Assembly: GCA_016706545.1 (NCBI GenBank) | Contig: JADJJK010000004.1 | Span: forward strand, 165,751 to 229,750 | Origin: Myxococcales bacterium | Lineage (GTDB): Bacteria > Myxococcota_A > Polyangia > Haliangiales > Haliangiaceae | Direction: 5' to 3' | DNA length: 64,000 nucleotides | Position numbers and translations under genes: made by a program | The notes under the pieces: generated by a model | Told to the model about the DNA's origin: nothing | The model's database searches: none | The model's input: the letters and a program-made list of their open reading frames with translations, nothing else | In this document: positions 28,015 through 44,000 of the stretch, in pieces | Layout of the letters: each line of letters opens with the position of its first letter | Numbering within the stretch: position 1 is the first letter of the stretch

Positions 28015-28581
28015 TCAGCTCGGCGTCAACGACACCGGCGCCTTGAACGTCATCGCGCGTGCGGTCGCCGGGATCTGCCACTTGGCGGCCACGGCTCGGA
28101 CGCAGGCATCAAAGGACTCGCCCAGGGAGCGAGAGAAGCCAAGGCTCTGGAACTGCCCCGCGGCCGAGAACGTGGCGGAGATGTTGAGCGTGATGGTGCT
28201 GGAGGCCAGGCCGGAGTCCTTCTTGAGCGCCTGCTCGTAGCACTTCTGGATGGCACCACGCGACTTGGTGACCACGTCCACGAAGTGCTTGGACTGCGCC
28301 TCAGCGACCTTCGGATCGATGGGCGTGATGCCGCCGGGGCCGCCTGGCTTGATGGTGAGCACGTCGTTCTCGAAACGAACGACCACTTCTCCCGCTGCCG
28401 AGCCCTCGCCGTTCTTGCGGATCTCCGCCTCGTAGGTGGCGATCAGCTTCTTCTGCTGCTCCTCCCGCACCTGACAGGCCTGCAGGTCCTCGACCACCTT
28501 GGGGTCGGGGCGCACCTGGACGTCGCCTTTGCAGGCGGACACCGTGCCAGCGGCGAGCACGAGCAAAAGGGAACCTTTCAT
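28015..28581 (-). CDS. Lipoprotein with AgmX/PglI-like C-terminal domain
   Basis: This 188-residue protein has a lipobox (TVSAC, Cys near residue 17). A helical segment (EEQQKKLIATYEAEIRK) precedes a C-terminal domain with AIQKCYEQALKKDSGLASS and FSAAGQFQSLGFSRSL. This ends in FDACVRAVAAKWQIP, the Cys/Trp pattern of AgmX/PglI C-terminal domains in gliding proteins such as GltJ. The domain would be periplasmic. The start ATG overlaps the stop of the ferredoxin-like gene by four bases. With the TolQ/ExbD operon and the two barrels nearby, a link to a Glt/Agl-type envelope machine is plausible. Confidence 0.68.
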   Translation of the reverse strand: MKGSLLLVLAAGTVSACKGDVQVRPDPKVVEDLQACQVREEQQKKLIATYEAEIRKNGEGSAAGEVVVRFENDVLTIKPGGPGGITPIDPKVAEAQSKHFVDVVTKSRGAIQKCYEQALKKDSGLASSTITLNISATFSAAGQFQSLGFSRSLGESFDACVRAVAAKWQIPATARAMTFKAPVSLTPS

Positions 28582-28964
28582 GGCAGTTCTCCGGTGATTG
28601 GCACAACGGTGGCTGGGGGCTCAATGTACTCGCGAACGATTCGGCCACCGAGGATGTGCTCGATGACGATGCGTTCAGCCTTGTCAGCGTCCACGCCATT
28701 ATACAAGGCCGTGACACCACGAGCGCCCGGAACGGTAGCAAACCCGGTGCCCAGACGCGGAAGCGCGGATTTTTCGACGATCTCGCGGACCAGCACGTTG
28801 GGTCCCTGCGAGCACCGGCCAAAGCAGCTCTGCCACTCGAGCGTCGCGTTCTGGCAATGGCGCTGCTCCATCACGGCTTGAAACACCGGCGCGAGAAGAC
28901 CAGACCCTCGATCGCCGCACTCCGGCCCCCGACAGATCACGATCTTGAAGAGCCTCGGTGCCAC
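28578..28964 (-). CDS. Thioredoxin-like [2Fe-2S] ferredoxin-domain protein
   Basis: GTG 28964 is chosen as start because the conserved part begins with VAPRLFKIVICRGPECG; an ATG at 29069 would add 35 unrelated residues. Four Cys residues sit as CRGPEC ... CFGRC with about 30 residues between the pairs, the layout of thioredoxin-like [2Fe-2S] proteins (NuoE-type). The C-terminal part has EIVEKSALPRLG and VIEHILGGRIVREY. It is 128 residues, cytoplasmic, and probably an electron carrier. The tight four-base coupling to the AgmX-like lipoprotein gene is unusual. Confidence 0.75.
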   Translation of the reverse strand: MAPRLFKIVICRGPECGDRGSGLLAPVFQAVMEQRHCQNATLEWQSCFGRCSQGPNVLVREIVEKSALPRLGTGFATVPGARGVTALYNGVDADKAERIVIEHILGGRIVREYIEPPATVVPITGELP

Positions 28965-29172
28965 GTTCCCGCCAGCGTGACCAGGGATGCCGTCGCTGTC
29001 AAGGGCGCGCACCCCACAGGCCCGTGAGATCCTGGCGGGCCAGATCCTGCCACCATCGCCCGCTCGCACCTCGGCGGCCAGAGCAGCCCTTTGGCGTACG
29101 TTTTCTGCGCAGACAGTCGCGGCGACATGGCCGTGAGGCGCGAGACGCGAGGCGCGCCGGCAGCGCCGTGGC

Positions 29173-30158
29173 TCACAGATCGTCGTCGACGCCTTGCCGG
29201 AGATACTGCACGGTATCGTGGAGCGTCAGGATCGGATCGCGGGCGACGAAGTCCAGCTCGGCCTCGGCCTTCGACGAGTCGATCCACCAGTAGTGCTCGG
29301 CCATCTCGACGGAGATGAGGTCCACCGGCGGCTCCTTGCCGCGGTGGCGGTAGAGCTCTTCCACCACCTGGGCGCTCCAGCGCATCAGCTTGGAGGGCAT
29401 CCGCAGCCGCGGCGGCGCCACGCCGGCCACCCGCCCCAGGCGGGCGAAGAACTCCTTCATGGTCCAGTTCGGTCCGCCCAGCAGGTAGCGGTGCCCCGGT
29501 CGGCCGCGCTCCAGCGCGTTGGCGGTGGCCACCGCGACGTCGCGGGCATCCACGAAGTTGACCCCGCCCTGCGGCACCACCGGCACCTGGCCCTTGAGGA
29601 ACTTGCGCACGTCGCCGGTCGACGACAGCCGACGATCGCCGGCGCCCAGCAGCAGGCTGGGGTTGACCGCGGTGACCTCGAGCCCGAGCCGCGAGCCGAG
29701 ATCGAAGGCCAGGCGTTCCTGGTAGATCTTCGAGGCGTAGTACGGCCAGCCGGCGACGATCTGCTCGGCGTACGCGGCGGTCTCATCGAGGATGACCTCG
29801 TCCTTGGACACGCCGATGGTGCCAGAGGTGGAGGCCAGCACCATGCGAGCACAGCCGGCGCGGTGCATCTCGGTGAGCACGCGGCGAGTGCCGTCCACGT
29901 GGAGCCGCATCAGGCGCTGGGCATCCCCAGGATCGCGCGACACCGCGCCGGCGAGATGGAACACCGCGCTCACGCCCACCAGCGCCTGGCCAAGCTCAGG
30001 CCCCGCCTGCACATCGCCGCGCAGCATCTCCACGCCGAGCTCCGACAGCACCGCCGAGCGCGAGCGCGCCAGCCCGCGCACCGTGAGGCCGCGCTCGGTC
30101 AGCACGCGGCACAGGTGCTCGCCAAGGAACCCCGTGGCTCCGGTGACCAGGACTGTCG

Positions 30159-30162
<4 letters not shown>
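29173..30162 (-). CDS. Extended short-chain dehydrogenase/reductase (NAD-dependent epimerase-like)
   Basis: This 329-residue enzyme starts at ATG 30162, overlapping the stop of the large lipid gene by four bases. The nucleotide-binding motif TGATGFLGEH (about 7-16), a Ser-Thr segment (VLASTSGTIG) and YYASKIYQE (catalytic Tyr and Lys) identify an extended SDR of the dihydroflavonol-4-reductase/epimerase type. It would oxidise or reduce a hydroxyl or keto group with NAD(P). Its coupling to the ElbD-like gene places it in the same lipid pathway. A cofactor preference cannot be read with confidence. Confidence 0.85.
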
Positions 30163-35036
<4,874 letters not shown>

Positions 35037-35060
35037 GGTGCCGAGAGACAGCGCCGGAGC

Positions 35061-36671
<1,611 letters not shown>

Positions 36672-36777
36672 GCGGTCTTTCGTGATCGTCGAGGGTCAGG
36701 GAGGCTGGGCCCCCGGGCGGCGCTTGGGACGCGCGGCCAAGGTGCGCCCAGCCGGGCGCAAGCTCGAAACAACGAGG

Positions 36778-37530
36778 CTACTCGGGGGTCCTCCGCACTC
36801 GGCGCAGCCCGCGCGGTCGCCGGCTGACGGCGCGCTCGGGATCTTCGTCGAGATCCAGCACCGGCCAGTCGTAGCTGCGGGCGACTCGCAGGAGCCGAAA
36901 GTCCGGGTTGCAGGCGGTCGGGTGCCCCACCACGGCCAGCATGGGGAAGTCCGAGAAGCTGTCGCTGTAGGCCCAGGACTCGGAGAGATCGATGCCGTGC
37001 TGCCTGGCGTAGCCGCGCATGATATCGGCCTTGGTGGCGCCGGCGACGAACGGCTTCTTGAGCTTGCCGGTGGCGTAGCCGTCCTGGAACTCGAGCGAGT
37101 TGGCGATCAGGTCGTCGACCCCGAGGTACTTGGCCAGCGGCCGCATGGTGAAGTCCAGCGCGCCGGACAGGAGCACCTGACGGCACCCGGCGCGGCGCGA
37201 GTCTGCGATCAGCTCGGGCGCGCGCGGGTAGATGTTGGGCTTGATGACGTCCTCGAACAGCTCGTCCGCGAGCATCACCAGCCGGTCCTCGGAGGCACCC
37301 GCGTAGGACTGGTAGAAGATCTCGTTGAACCACTTGCGCGAGAGCTTGTCGGCGGCCCAGAACACCGGCACGGACGCCGCCGTGCGCAAGGTCCGCAGCG
37401 CGCTCGTCGCCAGGGATGCGTGCCGGGAGGCGTAGTAGCTGAAGGCGTGGACGATGTTGACGCGGATGAGCGTACCGTCGACGTCATAGAACGCCGCGGA
37501 ATTCCTATACTTTGGATGGGGTGTAGGCAT
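36778..37530 (-). CDS. HAD-IB family phosphatase
   Basis: This 250-residue protein starts at ATG 37530, selected because it gives the DVDGTL motif at about residues 16-21 (FYDVDGTLIRVN). Motif II is VLLSGALDF and motif III/IV lie near AYSDSFSDFPML. The cap segment between motifs I and II is helical, as in the SerB-like HAD-IB class. It would remove phosphate from a small molecule or a lipid intermediate. Its place beside the LarA/DUF2088-like, ElbD-like and SDR genes fits a lipid pathway, for example lysophosphatidate dephosphorylation, but this is inferred. Confidence 0.85.
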   Translation of the reverse strand: MPTPHPKYRNSAAFYDVDGTLIRVNIVHAFSYYASRHASLATSALRTLRTAASVPVFWAADKLSRKWFNEIFYQSYAGASEDRLVMLADELFEDVIKPNIYPRAPELIADSRRAGCRQVLLSGALDFTMRPLAKYLGVDDLIANSLEFQDGYATGKLKKPFVAGATKADIMRGYARQHGIDLSESWAYSDSFSDFPMLAVVGHPTACNPDFRLLRVARSYDWPVLDLDEDPERAVSRRPRGLRRVRRTPE

Positions 37531-37679
37531 CGGCCGGAGTGCTCGCGGCGCACTTTTGCCCCATCCGCGCACAATGTCAACCCGGCCGGCTCGCAGGGTT
37601 TGGCTGCCCGGTGACCGGTCGCCGCGCGGGCGGCGCAACAACCTGCGAAATTCCGAACGGATCTGGCGGGCGGACCTGC

Positions 37680-37685
37680 TATATG
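37680..37685 (+). promoter_or_regulatory. Candidate -10 box of small membrane protein gene
   Basis: TATATG ends 9 bases before ATG 37695. The spacing equals that seen before ftsY and the exported TPR gene. The match is weaker than the others. Confidence 0.25.
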
Positions 37686-37694
37686 CGCGGTGCC

Positions 37695-38033
37695 ATGCGC
37701 ATCCCCATGTGGCTCACCCTCGGCGTCGCGGGCCTCGTCATCGTCTTTGGCTTGTATCGCATGCGGCTGGCCTTCCGCAGCCCGGCGGAAGAACAGCGCG
37801 CGCGTCAACGCAAAGGGCTGTTCGCGCTCGCCGGTCGGACCCATTTTCTCATCGGCCTCATCTACCTGCTGCTGGGCGGCGCGCTCGTGGCCACCACGTT
37901 TGGCTGGAATCCGCTGGCCGGCACGCTGGGGACCGAGGCGGGGACCGAGGCGGCGAAGCCGGGCGGCAAGAGCGAGGGCAAGGCTGGGTCCGCGGCCGGC
38001 GGCGACACGCTGCGCGTCGAGCCCCGGAAGTAG
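37695..38033 (+). CDS. Small membrane protein with two helices
   Basis: This 112-residue protein starts at ATG 37695; ATG 37683 is an in-frame alternative that overlaps the -10-like box. A first helix (about 4-22, MWLTLGVAGLVIVFGLY) and a second (about 51-72, FLIGLIYLLLGGALVATTFG) are separated by a short basic loop (EEQRARQRKG). The C-terminal 40 residues are Gly/Ala/Lys-rich. I do not recognise the family. It ends 15 bases before the convergent stop of the cNMP-domain gene. Confidence 0.55.
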   Translation: MRIPMWLTLGVAGLVIVFGLYRMRLAFRSPAEEQRARQRKGLFALAGRTHFLIGLIYLLLGGALVATTFGWNPLAGTLGTEAGTEAAKPGGKSEGKAGSAAGGDTLRVEPRK

Positions 38034-38048
38034 CCGCCCCGTCGTTGG

Positions 38049-39698
38049 TCACATGATCTGCAGGCGTCGCCGCTCCGCCTGCTCGCCGACATACTCGAGC
38101 ACGTGGGGGTGGATGAGGATGACCTCGTGGAAGTCCTCCACCGGGAGCCAGAGCGACAAGCACTTGGTGCGCGCCACCACCATGCTCTGCAGCGGCGCGC
38201 CGGTCATGAGCACCGTCTCGCCGATGAGCTCGCCTGGGCCCAGCACCGCGGCGTCCTGCTCGTCGCGCCGCACCACGAACTGCCCGGCCAGCACGATGTA
38301 GAGCCCGTCCGCGAACTCGCCCGGCGCCATCAGCACCGAGCCGGCCTCGATCTCGAGGAAGCGAAACCGGCCGACGAACTCACGCGCCTCCTGCTCGGCG
38401 AACGGCCGACACAGCGGGCTCGTGCGCATCCAGCGCTCGACGAGCCGATCGCGCACGAACCGCAGCAGCGCCGAGACCATCTCCGGATGCCGCGCCACCA
38501 CGAAGGCGATGGCGTCGCGGTCGATGCGCAGCGCCTCCACCATCGTCTGCGCGGTCACCGTGACCATGCGCGGATGATCCGTGATGAGCGTGACCTCGCC
38601 AAAGAACGCGCCGGCCTTGAGCACCGCAGGCGGAACTCGCGGCGGCCCCGCGGCCTGCACCACCACCTCGCCCTCGGCGATGACGTACAGCGAGTCGCCG
38701 TGCTCGCCCTCGCGGAACAACACCTGCCCAGGCGCCAGCGTCATCAGATCGATGCGGCCGATGAGCGCCTCGAGCTGCCGCTCGCTGAGGCCGGCGAACA
38801 GCGGCGTGGCGGCCAGCGCCATCCGCGCCGCCGCCCCCACCCTGCGCGGCGCCGCCAGCGGGATGTCGTCCTCGGAGGCCGGCTCGGAGGCGGGCGCCAG
38901 GTGGGGCGCCTCGGCGCGCGCCGAGGCCTCGTCGAAGATGATCTCCACCGAGGAGATCTCATCGTCGATGGGGATGATGACGATGCCGGGCTGGCTGCCG
39001 TCGTCGCGCTGCTGGTGCGCGCCGGCCATCACCGAGCCCAGATCCACCGAGTCGAGGCCCAAGCCTGGGGGGACAAAGATCGGCTGGCTCTGGCCGTGGT
39101 TCGCCGGGGTGACCACCCCGGGGCGCGGCAGCGACTCCGCGCCCGGGCCCCTGCCCGCGGCGACGCTGGTGGGCCAAGGCGTGGCCGTCGGCGCGCTTAC
39201 AAAGGACACCACCGGCGGCCGCGACGGCGGCTTGCTGCGGTCAGGCGGCGGCGCGGGCTCGATGTCCTGGGGCGGCTGGGATCCCGAGGCGGCGCGGCTG
39301 CGGAGCAGCGCCACCGCCGGGTTCTCATGCAGCGACGGGTGGTTGTCCGATAGTGAACCGATGCGCGTGGGGCCCGCGCCCTGCGCGGCGTTGATCGCCG
39401 CGAGCCGTTGCTGGGTCTGGATGTGGCTTGGGTCGATCTGCAAGATCAGCTTGCACACCGCGATCGCCTGCACGAGGAAGCCGTTCTGCGCATAGCGCTC
39501 GGCCGCGCGCTCGAAGGCAGCGACCGCGTCCCGGTTCTTCCCCAGCCGCCGGTAGGTCTCGGCCACCCGCTTGGGCCACTGCGCGTCCGCCGGCTCCTGC
39601 CGCTCTAGCTCCAGGTAGCACTCGAGCGCGCGCTTGGATTTCCCGGCCGCGACCGCCTCGGCGGCTTCCTCACGAAGCTGTCGTGCATCTTTGGCCAT
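38049..39698 (-). CDS. TPR protein with two cyclic-nucleotide-binding-like domains
   Basis: This 549-residue protein starts at ATG 39698, 11 bases after a TATACT box. Residues about 5-110 form TPR-type helix pairs (ALECYLELERQEPADAQWPK). Residues about 110-300 are a Pro/Ser-rich linker. Two cNMP-type beta-roll domains follow: FREGEHGDSLYVIAEGEVVV with GAFFGEVTLITDHPR, and MAPGEFADGLYIVLAGQFVV with GELIGETVLMTGAP. The usual phosphate-binding Arg is not obvious in either roll, so nucleotide binding is uncertain. It could be a cytoplasmic sensor. No DNA-binding helix-turn-helix is visible. Confidence 0.78.
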   Translation of the reverse strand: MAKDARQLREEAAEAVAAGKSKRALECYLELERQEPADAQWPKRVAETYRRLGKNRDAVAAFERAAERYAQNGFLVQAIAVCKLILQIDPSHIQTQQRLAAINAAQGAGPTRIGSLSDNHPSLHENPAVALLRSRAASGSQPPQDIEPAPPPDRSKPPSRPPVVSFVSAPTATPWPTSVAAGRGPGAESLPRPGVVTPANHGQSQPIFVPPGLGLDSVDLGSVMAGAHQQRDDGSQPGIVIIPIDDEISSVEIIFDEASARAEAPHLAPASEPASEDDIPLAAPRRVGAAARMALAATPLFAGLSERQLEALIGRIDLMTLAPGQVLFREGEHGDSLYVIAEGEVVVQAAGPPRVPPAVLKAGAFFGEVTLITDHPRMVTVTAQTMVEALRIDRDAIAFVVARHPEMVSALLRFVRDRLVERWMRTSPLCRPFAEQEAREFVGRFRFLEIEAGSVLMAPGEFADGLYIVLAGQFVVRRDEQDAAVLGPGELIGETVLMTGAPLQSMVVARTKCLSLWLPVEDFHEVILIHPHVLEYVGEQAERRRLQIM

Positions 39699-39709
39699 GG
39701 CAAGCGCGC

Positions 39710-39715
39710 AGTATA
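39710..39715 (-). promoter_or_regulatory. Candidate -10 box of the cNMP-domain gene
   Basis: On the minus strand TATACT ends 11 bases before ATG 39698. No -35 was recognised. Confidence 0.3.
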
Positions 39716-39942
39716 GCAGCGTCTGAGCGCCCGCGGCCGGTGTGCGCCACCCAGGTGGATCTCGCTTTCCGCGGCGGGAGTTATTGCCTCGCTTCTGCAC
39801 GTGGGGTGCGGCATGCGAAAAAACACCGGTGTCGCCCGTCGCCCGTCGCCCGAGCGCCGGCGGCGGCCTCGGCGGCAGCGAGTGGGCAGCGGCGCCGGCG
39901 GCGGCAGCGGCGGCCCGCGGCGGCCCGCGGCGCGTCAGCCCT

Positions 39943-40986
39943 TCAGGCGGTGCCCGAGGCGTCGGTGAAGGTGTCGGCGAACGCCTCGGCAAACACCTCG
40001 TAGCGGTCCCGGAGCTGGGCCGTGATGGGCCCCGGCTGGCGCGCGGTCCCGTCGAGCCCGACGACGGGGACCACGCCGCCAATGGAGCTGGTCACAAACA
40101 GCTCGTCCGCGAGCAGGAGCTCGCCGCGTGAGATGGGGCGCTGCTCCGTCGGCAGGCCAAGCCGCGTACACAGCTCCAGCACCCTGCGCCGGGTCACCCC
40201 GGGCCGCACGCCCAAGGCCGGCGGCGTCCCCACCTGGCCCGCGCGCACCCAGAACAAGTTGCACGCCGCCCCCTCCCCTACCGTGTCGTCCGCGAACATG
40301 CGTAACCCTTCGTCCGCGCCGGAGCGCAGCGCCAGCTCGCGCGCCCACAGCGCGGCCTGATAAGACAGCGACTTGGGCGCCCACGTCGACGAAAGCGTGA
40401 GCCTCGGCTCCTCCAGCACGACCGCGCGGATCTGCGAACGCGGCGGCGCCGCGGGCTCGCCGATCACGAGCACGCTGCCGGGCGCGCGCGCGTCCCAGCG
40501 CAGGGACAGCGCGCCCGGGCCGCCGGTGAGCACCACCCGCAGGCGAACCATCCCGGCCGCCGAGGCGGCCAGCACCTCCGCGACCGCGCGCAACAGCGCC
40601 TCGCGCGCGGGCGCCCGGATCGCGCAGAGCTCCGCGTCGGCCAGGAGCTGATCGAGGTGCCAGTCCAGGTCCACCGCACGGCAGCCAGCAGCGACTGCCG
40701 AGCCAGACGAGCCAGACGAGCCAGACGAGCCAGACGAGCCAGACGAGCCAACCGCGACAGCCGAGCTAGATGCCGAGCCGGATGCCACAGCCGAGCCGTA
40801 CCCGCGCAGCACCGTGAACACGCCGTCTCCGTACAGCACCCCGCGGTCGAACACCGAGACCGCGGCGGTCGCCGGATCGCGCAGCCGACCATCGAGCCAC
40901 ACCACGGCGCCAGGCGGCGCTCCGACCGCTTCGCGTCGTTCGCCCCCTTCGCGTTGTTGGTCGCGTTGGTCGGGTTGGTCGCCCAC
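39943..40986 (-). CDS. Class IV PLP-dependent aminotransferase or aminodeoxychorismate lyase
   Basis: This 347-residue protein has the fold type IV PLP motifs VFDRGVLYGDGVFTVLRGYG (near 45-64), WAPKSLSYQAALWARELA with the catalytic Lys, and MFADDTVGEGAACNLFWVRAG. The family includes PabC, IlvE and D-amino-acid transaminase; PabC would follow aroC biochemically, but the genes are far apart. ATG 40986 gives a short low-complexity lead; GTG 40905 (VVWLDGRLRDP) may be the real start. A Gly-Ser-Ser insert after VLRGYG comes from a 9-base minisatellite in a loop that is normally short. Substrate not assigned. Confidence 0.82.
   Translation of the reverse strand: MGDQPDQRDQQREGGERREAVGAPPGAVVWLDGRLRDPATAAVSVFDRGVLYGDGVFTVLRGYGSAVASGSASSSAVAVGSSGSSGSSGSSGSSGSAVAAGCRAVDLDWHLDQLLADAELCAIRAPAREALLRAVAEVLAASAAGMVRLRVVLTGGPGALSLRWDARAPGSVLVIGEPAAPPRSQIRAVVLEEPRLTLSSTWAPKSLSYQAALWARELALRSGADEGLRMFADDTVGEGAACNLFWVRAGQVGTPPALGVRPGVTRRRVLELCTRLGLPTEQRPISRGELLLADELFVTSSIGGVVPVVGLDGTARQPGPITAQLRDRYEVFAEAFADTFTDASGTA
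40701..40750. repeat. 9-bp minisatellite inside aminotransferase gene
   Basis: Five and a half tandem copies of agccagacg at 40701-40750 encode Gly-Ser-Ser repeats. A near-identical repeat (gagccggac) occurs in the PP2C gene at about 5755-5785. Confidence 0.85.
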
Positions 40987-41063
40987 GGCCGCCTAGTGGC
41001 CGCGCGCGCAGCGTGAAGCGCCCCGGGCCCGCGCCGCGCGGCGCCAAGAGCGGGCAGCGAGGA

Positions 41064-44000
41064 TCACGCCGCCTGCCCCTTGCCCAGCCGCGACAGGTTC
41101 ACCGTCACCAGCTTGGACACGCCTGGCTCCTGCATGGTCACGCCATAGAGGTTGTCCGCCGACTCCATCGTGCGCTTGTTGTGCGTGATCACGATGAACT
41201 GCGAGCGATCCGTCATCTCGCGCACCAGCTCGTTGTACCGGTCGACGTTGGCCTCATCGAGCGGCGCGTCCACCTCGTCCAGGATGCAGAACGGCGACGG
41301 CTTGATGAGGAAGATGGAGAACACCAGCGCCACCGCGGTCAGCGCCTTCTCACCGCCGGAGAGCTGCTCCACGGTGCTGTTCTTCTTGCCCGGCGGCTGC
41401 GCCATGATCTCGATGCCGGCCTCCAGCAGGTCGACCTCGTCGCCGCCGGTGAGCGAGAGCGCGGCTTGGCCGCCGCGGAACAGCCGGGGGAACACCTCTT
41501 TGAAGGTGGCGTTGACCGCGGCGAAGGTGTCCTTGAACAGCTTGCGAGAGGTCTTGTTGATCTTGTCGATCGCCTTCTGGAGCTGATCCACCGCGCGGTC
41601 GAGATCCGCGCGCTGCGCGCTGAGGAAGTCGAAGCGTGACGAGACCTCCGCGTACTCCTCGATGGCGGTCAGGTTGATGTCGGTGCCCATCCGCTCGATC
41701 AGATCGCGCAGCTCGGTCTGCCGCTGCTCTTCGGCCTCGCTCACCATCGGCCGCTGGTGGTAGTCCACCACGACCTTGCACAGCTCGAGCTGGTAGCGGT
41801 CGTAGATGCCGTTGTCCAGCACCTGCTGGTTCATCGTCACCTGGTTGCGCCGCAGCTCCACCGCGGCCAGCTCCTGCGCCAGCCGGTCGGCCTGGGAGCG
41901 CAGCGAGCGAACCGACAGCTCCACCTCGGCCAGCGCCTGACCGCGGCGGTCGTACTCGGAGCGACCTTCGGCGATGGACTGCGCCGCCACCAGGCGCTCC
42001 TGACGCGCGGTCTCCAGCTCACCGGCGAGCCGCTCGGTGTCCGCGTGCAGCGCCGCGATGCGCGTCTGCGACTCCTCCACCTCTGCCCCGAGCCGCGCCA
42101 TCCGCGCCTCGTGCTCGCCGCGCGCCGCCGCCAGCCGCAGCGTGGCCGCCACCAGCGAGGCGCGCTTCTCGCCGAGCTGCGCCGCGCGCACCCGGGCCTC
42201 GGTCAACGCGGTGGCCAGCGTCTCCAGGCGCTCGCGCTCCTCTGTCAGCGCGCCGATGAACTCGAGCTGACTTGCCTCCAGCTCCACCACCGCGGCAGCG
42301 GCGAGCTCGCGCCGCGCGTGGATGCCCTGATCTTCGGTCTCCAGGCCGGACATCCGGCCCTCCAGCTCCATCAGCTCACCGCCGAGCTGGGTCAGCCGCT
42401 CTCGCGCGCGCTCGAGCTCCTGGCGCAGCCTGGTGCTGTCCTTCTCGTGGCCCATGATCTCCAGGTCGCCCTGGTGAACCTGGCCGCGCAGCCCTTCGAT
42501 GGCCTTGGTCACGGCCTTGAGATCCGCGCGCGCGGTGACCAGCCGGGCCGTGGCCTCGGTCAGATCCCGCTGCAGGTTCTCCGCGATCTCCTCGAGATCT
42601 CGGATCTCGCGCTTCTGCGCCAGCACGCCGGAGCCCTGCGCGTCCCGCGAGCCACCGGCGACCACGCCGCCGTCCACGATGTCGCCGTCGAGCGTGACCA
42701 GCGTCTCGGCCACCCCCTGGTCGGCCAGCGCCATCGCATGGTCGAGCGAGTCCACGACCACGAAGTCCGCGAGCAGCCGCTGCCCGACCCCGGGGTACTG
42801 CGCATCGAGCTCCACCAGATCGACCATGCGGCCGAGCACGCCCTCGCCGCCGATGGCGGCCGAGGCGGCCGTCAGCCCGGTGCGATCTTCCACCACGATC
42901 CCGCCGCGCCCGACCTGAGCGTCGAGCGTGCCGAACGACCAAGGCGTGTTCGCCGCCTCGCCGGGCCCGGCGGGCTCGGCCCCCGCGCCGCCAGCGACGG
43001 CGCCGCCACCGACACGAACGCCGAGCGGCCGCCGCCGGTCTCCTTGAGGTACGAGATGGCGTCGCGGCCGGCGCCAGAGTCCGTCACCAGCACGCCGCCT
43101 AGCCGGTCGCCCAGCGCAGCCTCCACCGCGACCTCGAGCGACTCCGGCGCGCGGATCACATCGGCGACCAGGCCCAGGATCTTGTCGTCGCTGGAGGCGC
43201 GCTGCATGACCGCGCGCGTGCCGCGGGCGAAGCCTTCGTAGCGCTCCTGGATCTCCCGCAGGGAGGTCAGGCGCGAGCTGCGGCGATGCAGCTCGGTGCG
43301 CAAGGTCTCCACCTCGGCCTCGCCGCGAGAGACGTCCTCGGCGAGCAGCTCGCGCCGCGCGTCGAACGACTCGGCCTGGCTGCCCAGGTCGAGCCGGGTC
43401 TGACGCAGATCTGCCAGCAGGCCGTCGACCCGCTTGGCGTCTCGGTCCGCGGCCTGCAGCCGCTCGTGGTGCAGCTCGCGCTCCTGGGTGAGCCGGACAT
43501 GCCGCGCCTTGGCCTCGTCGCGCCGACGGACCATGGCCGCCAGCTCAGCCTCCGCGGTGGCGACCGTGGTGCGGTGCCGCCCCAGCTCGCTGCGCGCGCT
43601 GTCTAGCCGCTGCTGCAGCGCGGCGACCTCCGCGCGACAGGCCGCGTGCTCGGCCTCACGGCCGCTCACCAGCTCGCTGCCGTGGGCGACCTCATCCGAG
43701 AGCGCCGCGAGGTTCGACTCCTCGGCGGCAAGCTCCTGGGCCGCGCGATCGCGCAGCGCGATGCGCTCGGCGATCTCGGTGGTGGCGCTGGCCACCTTGC
43801 CCACCAGCTCTTCGGCCTCACGGCGCTCGAAGCCGAGCTTGCTCTCGGTCAAGCGGATGCGGTTGTCCAGCTCGTACAGCGAGTCTTGCGCCGCCGACAG
43901 CCGCCGCTCTTCCACCGCCAGCTCCGAGCGCTCGGCCACCACGTGCGCGTCTTGCTCCGCCCACGACGCGCGCGCCGAGGCCAGCTCTTCGCCGAGGCGC

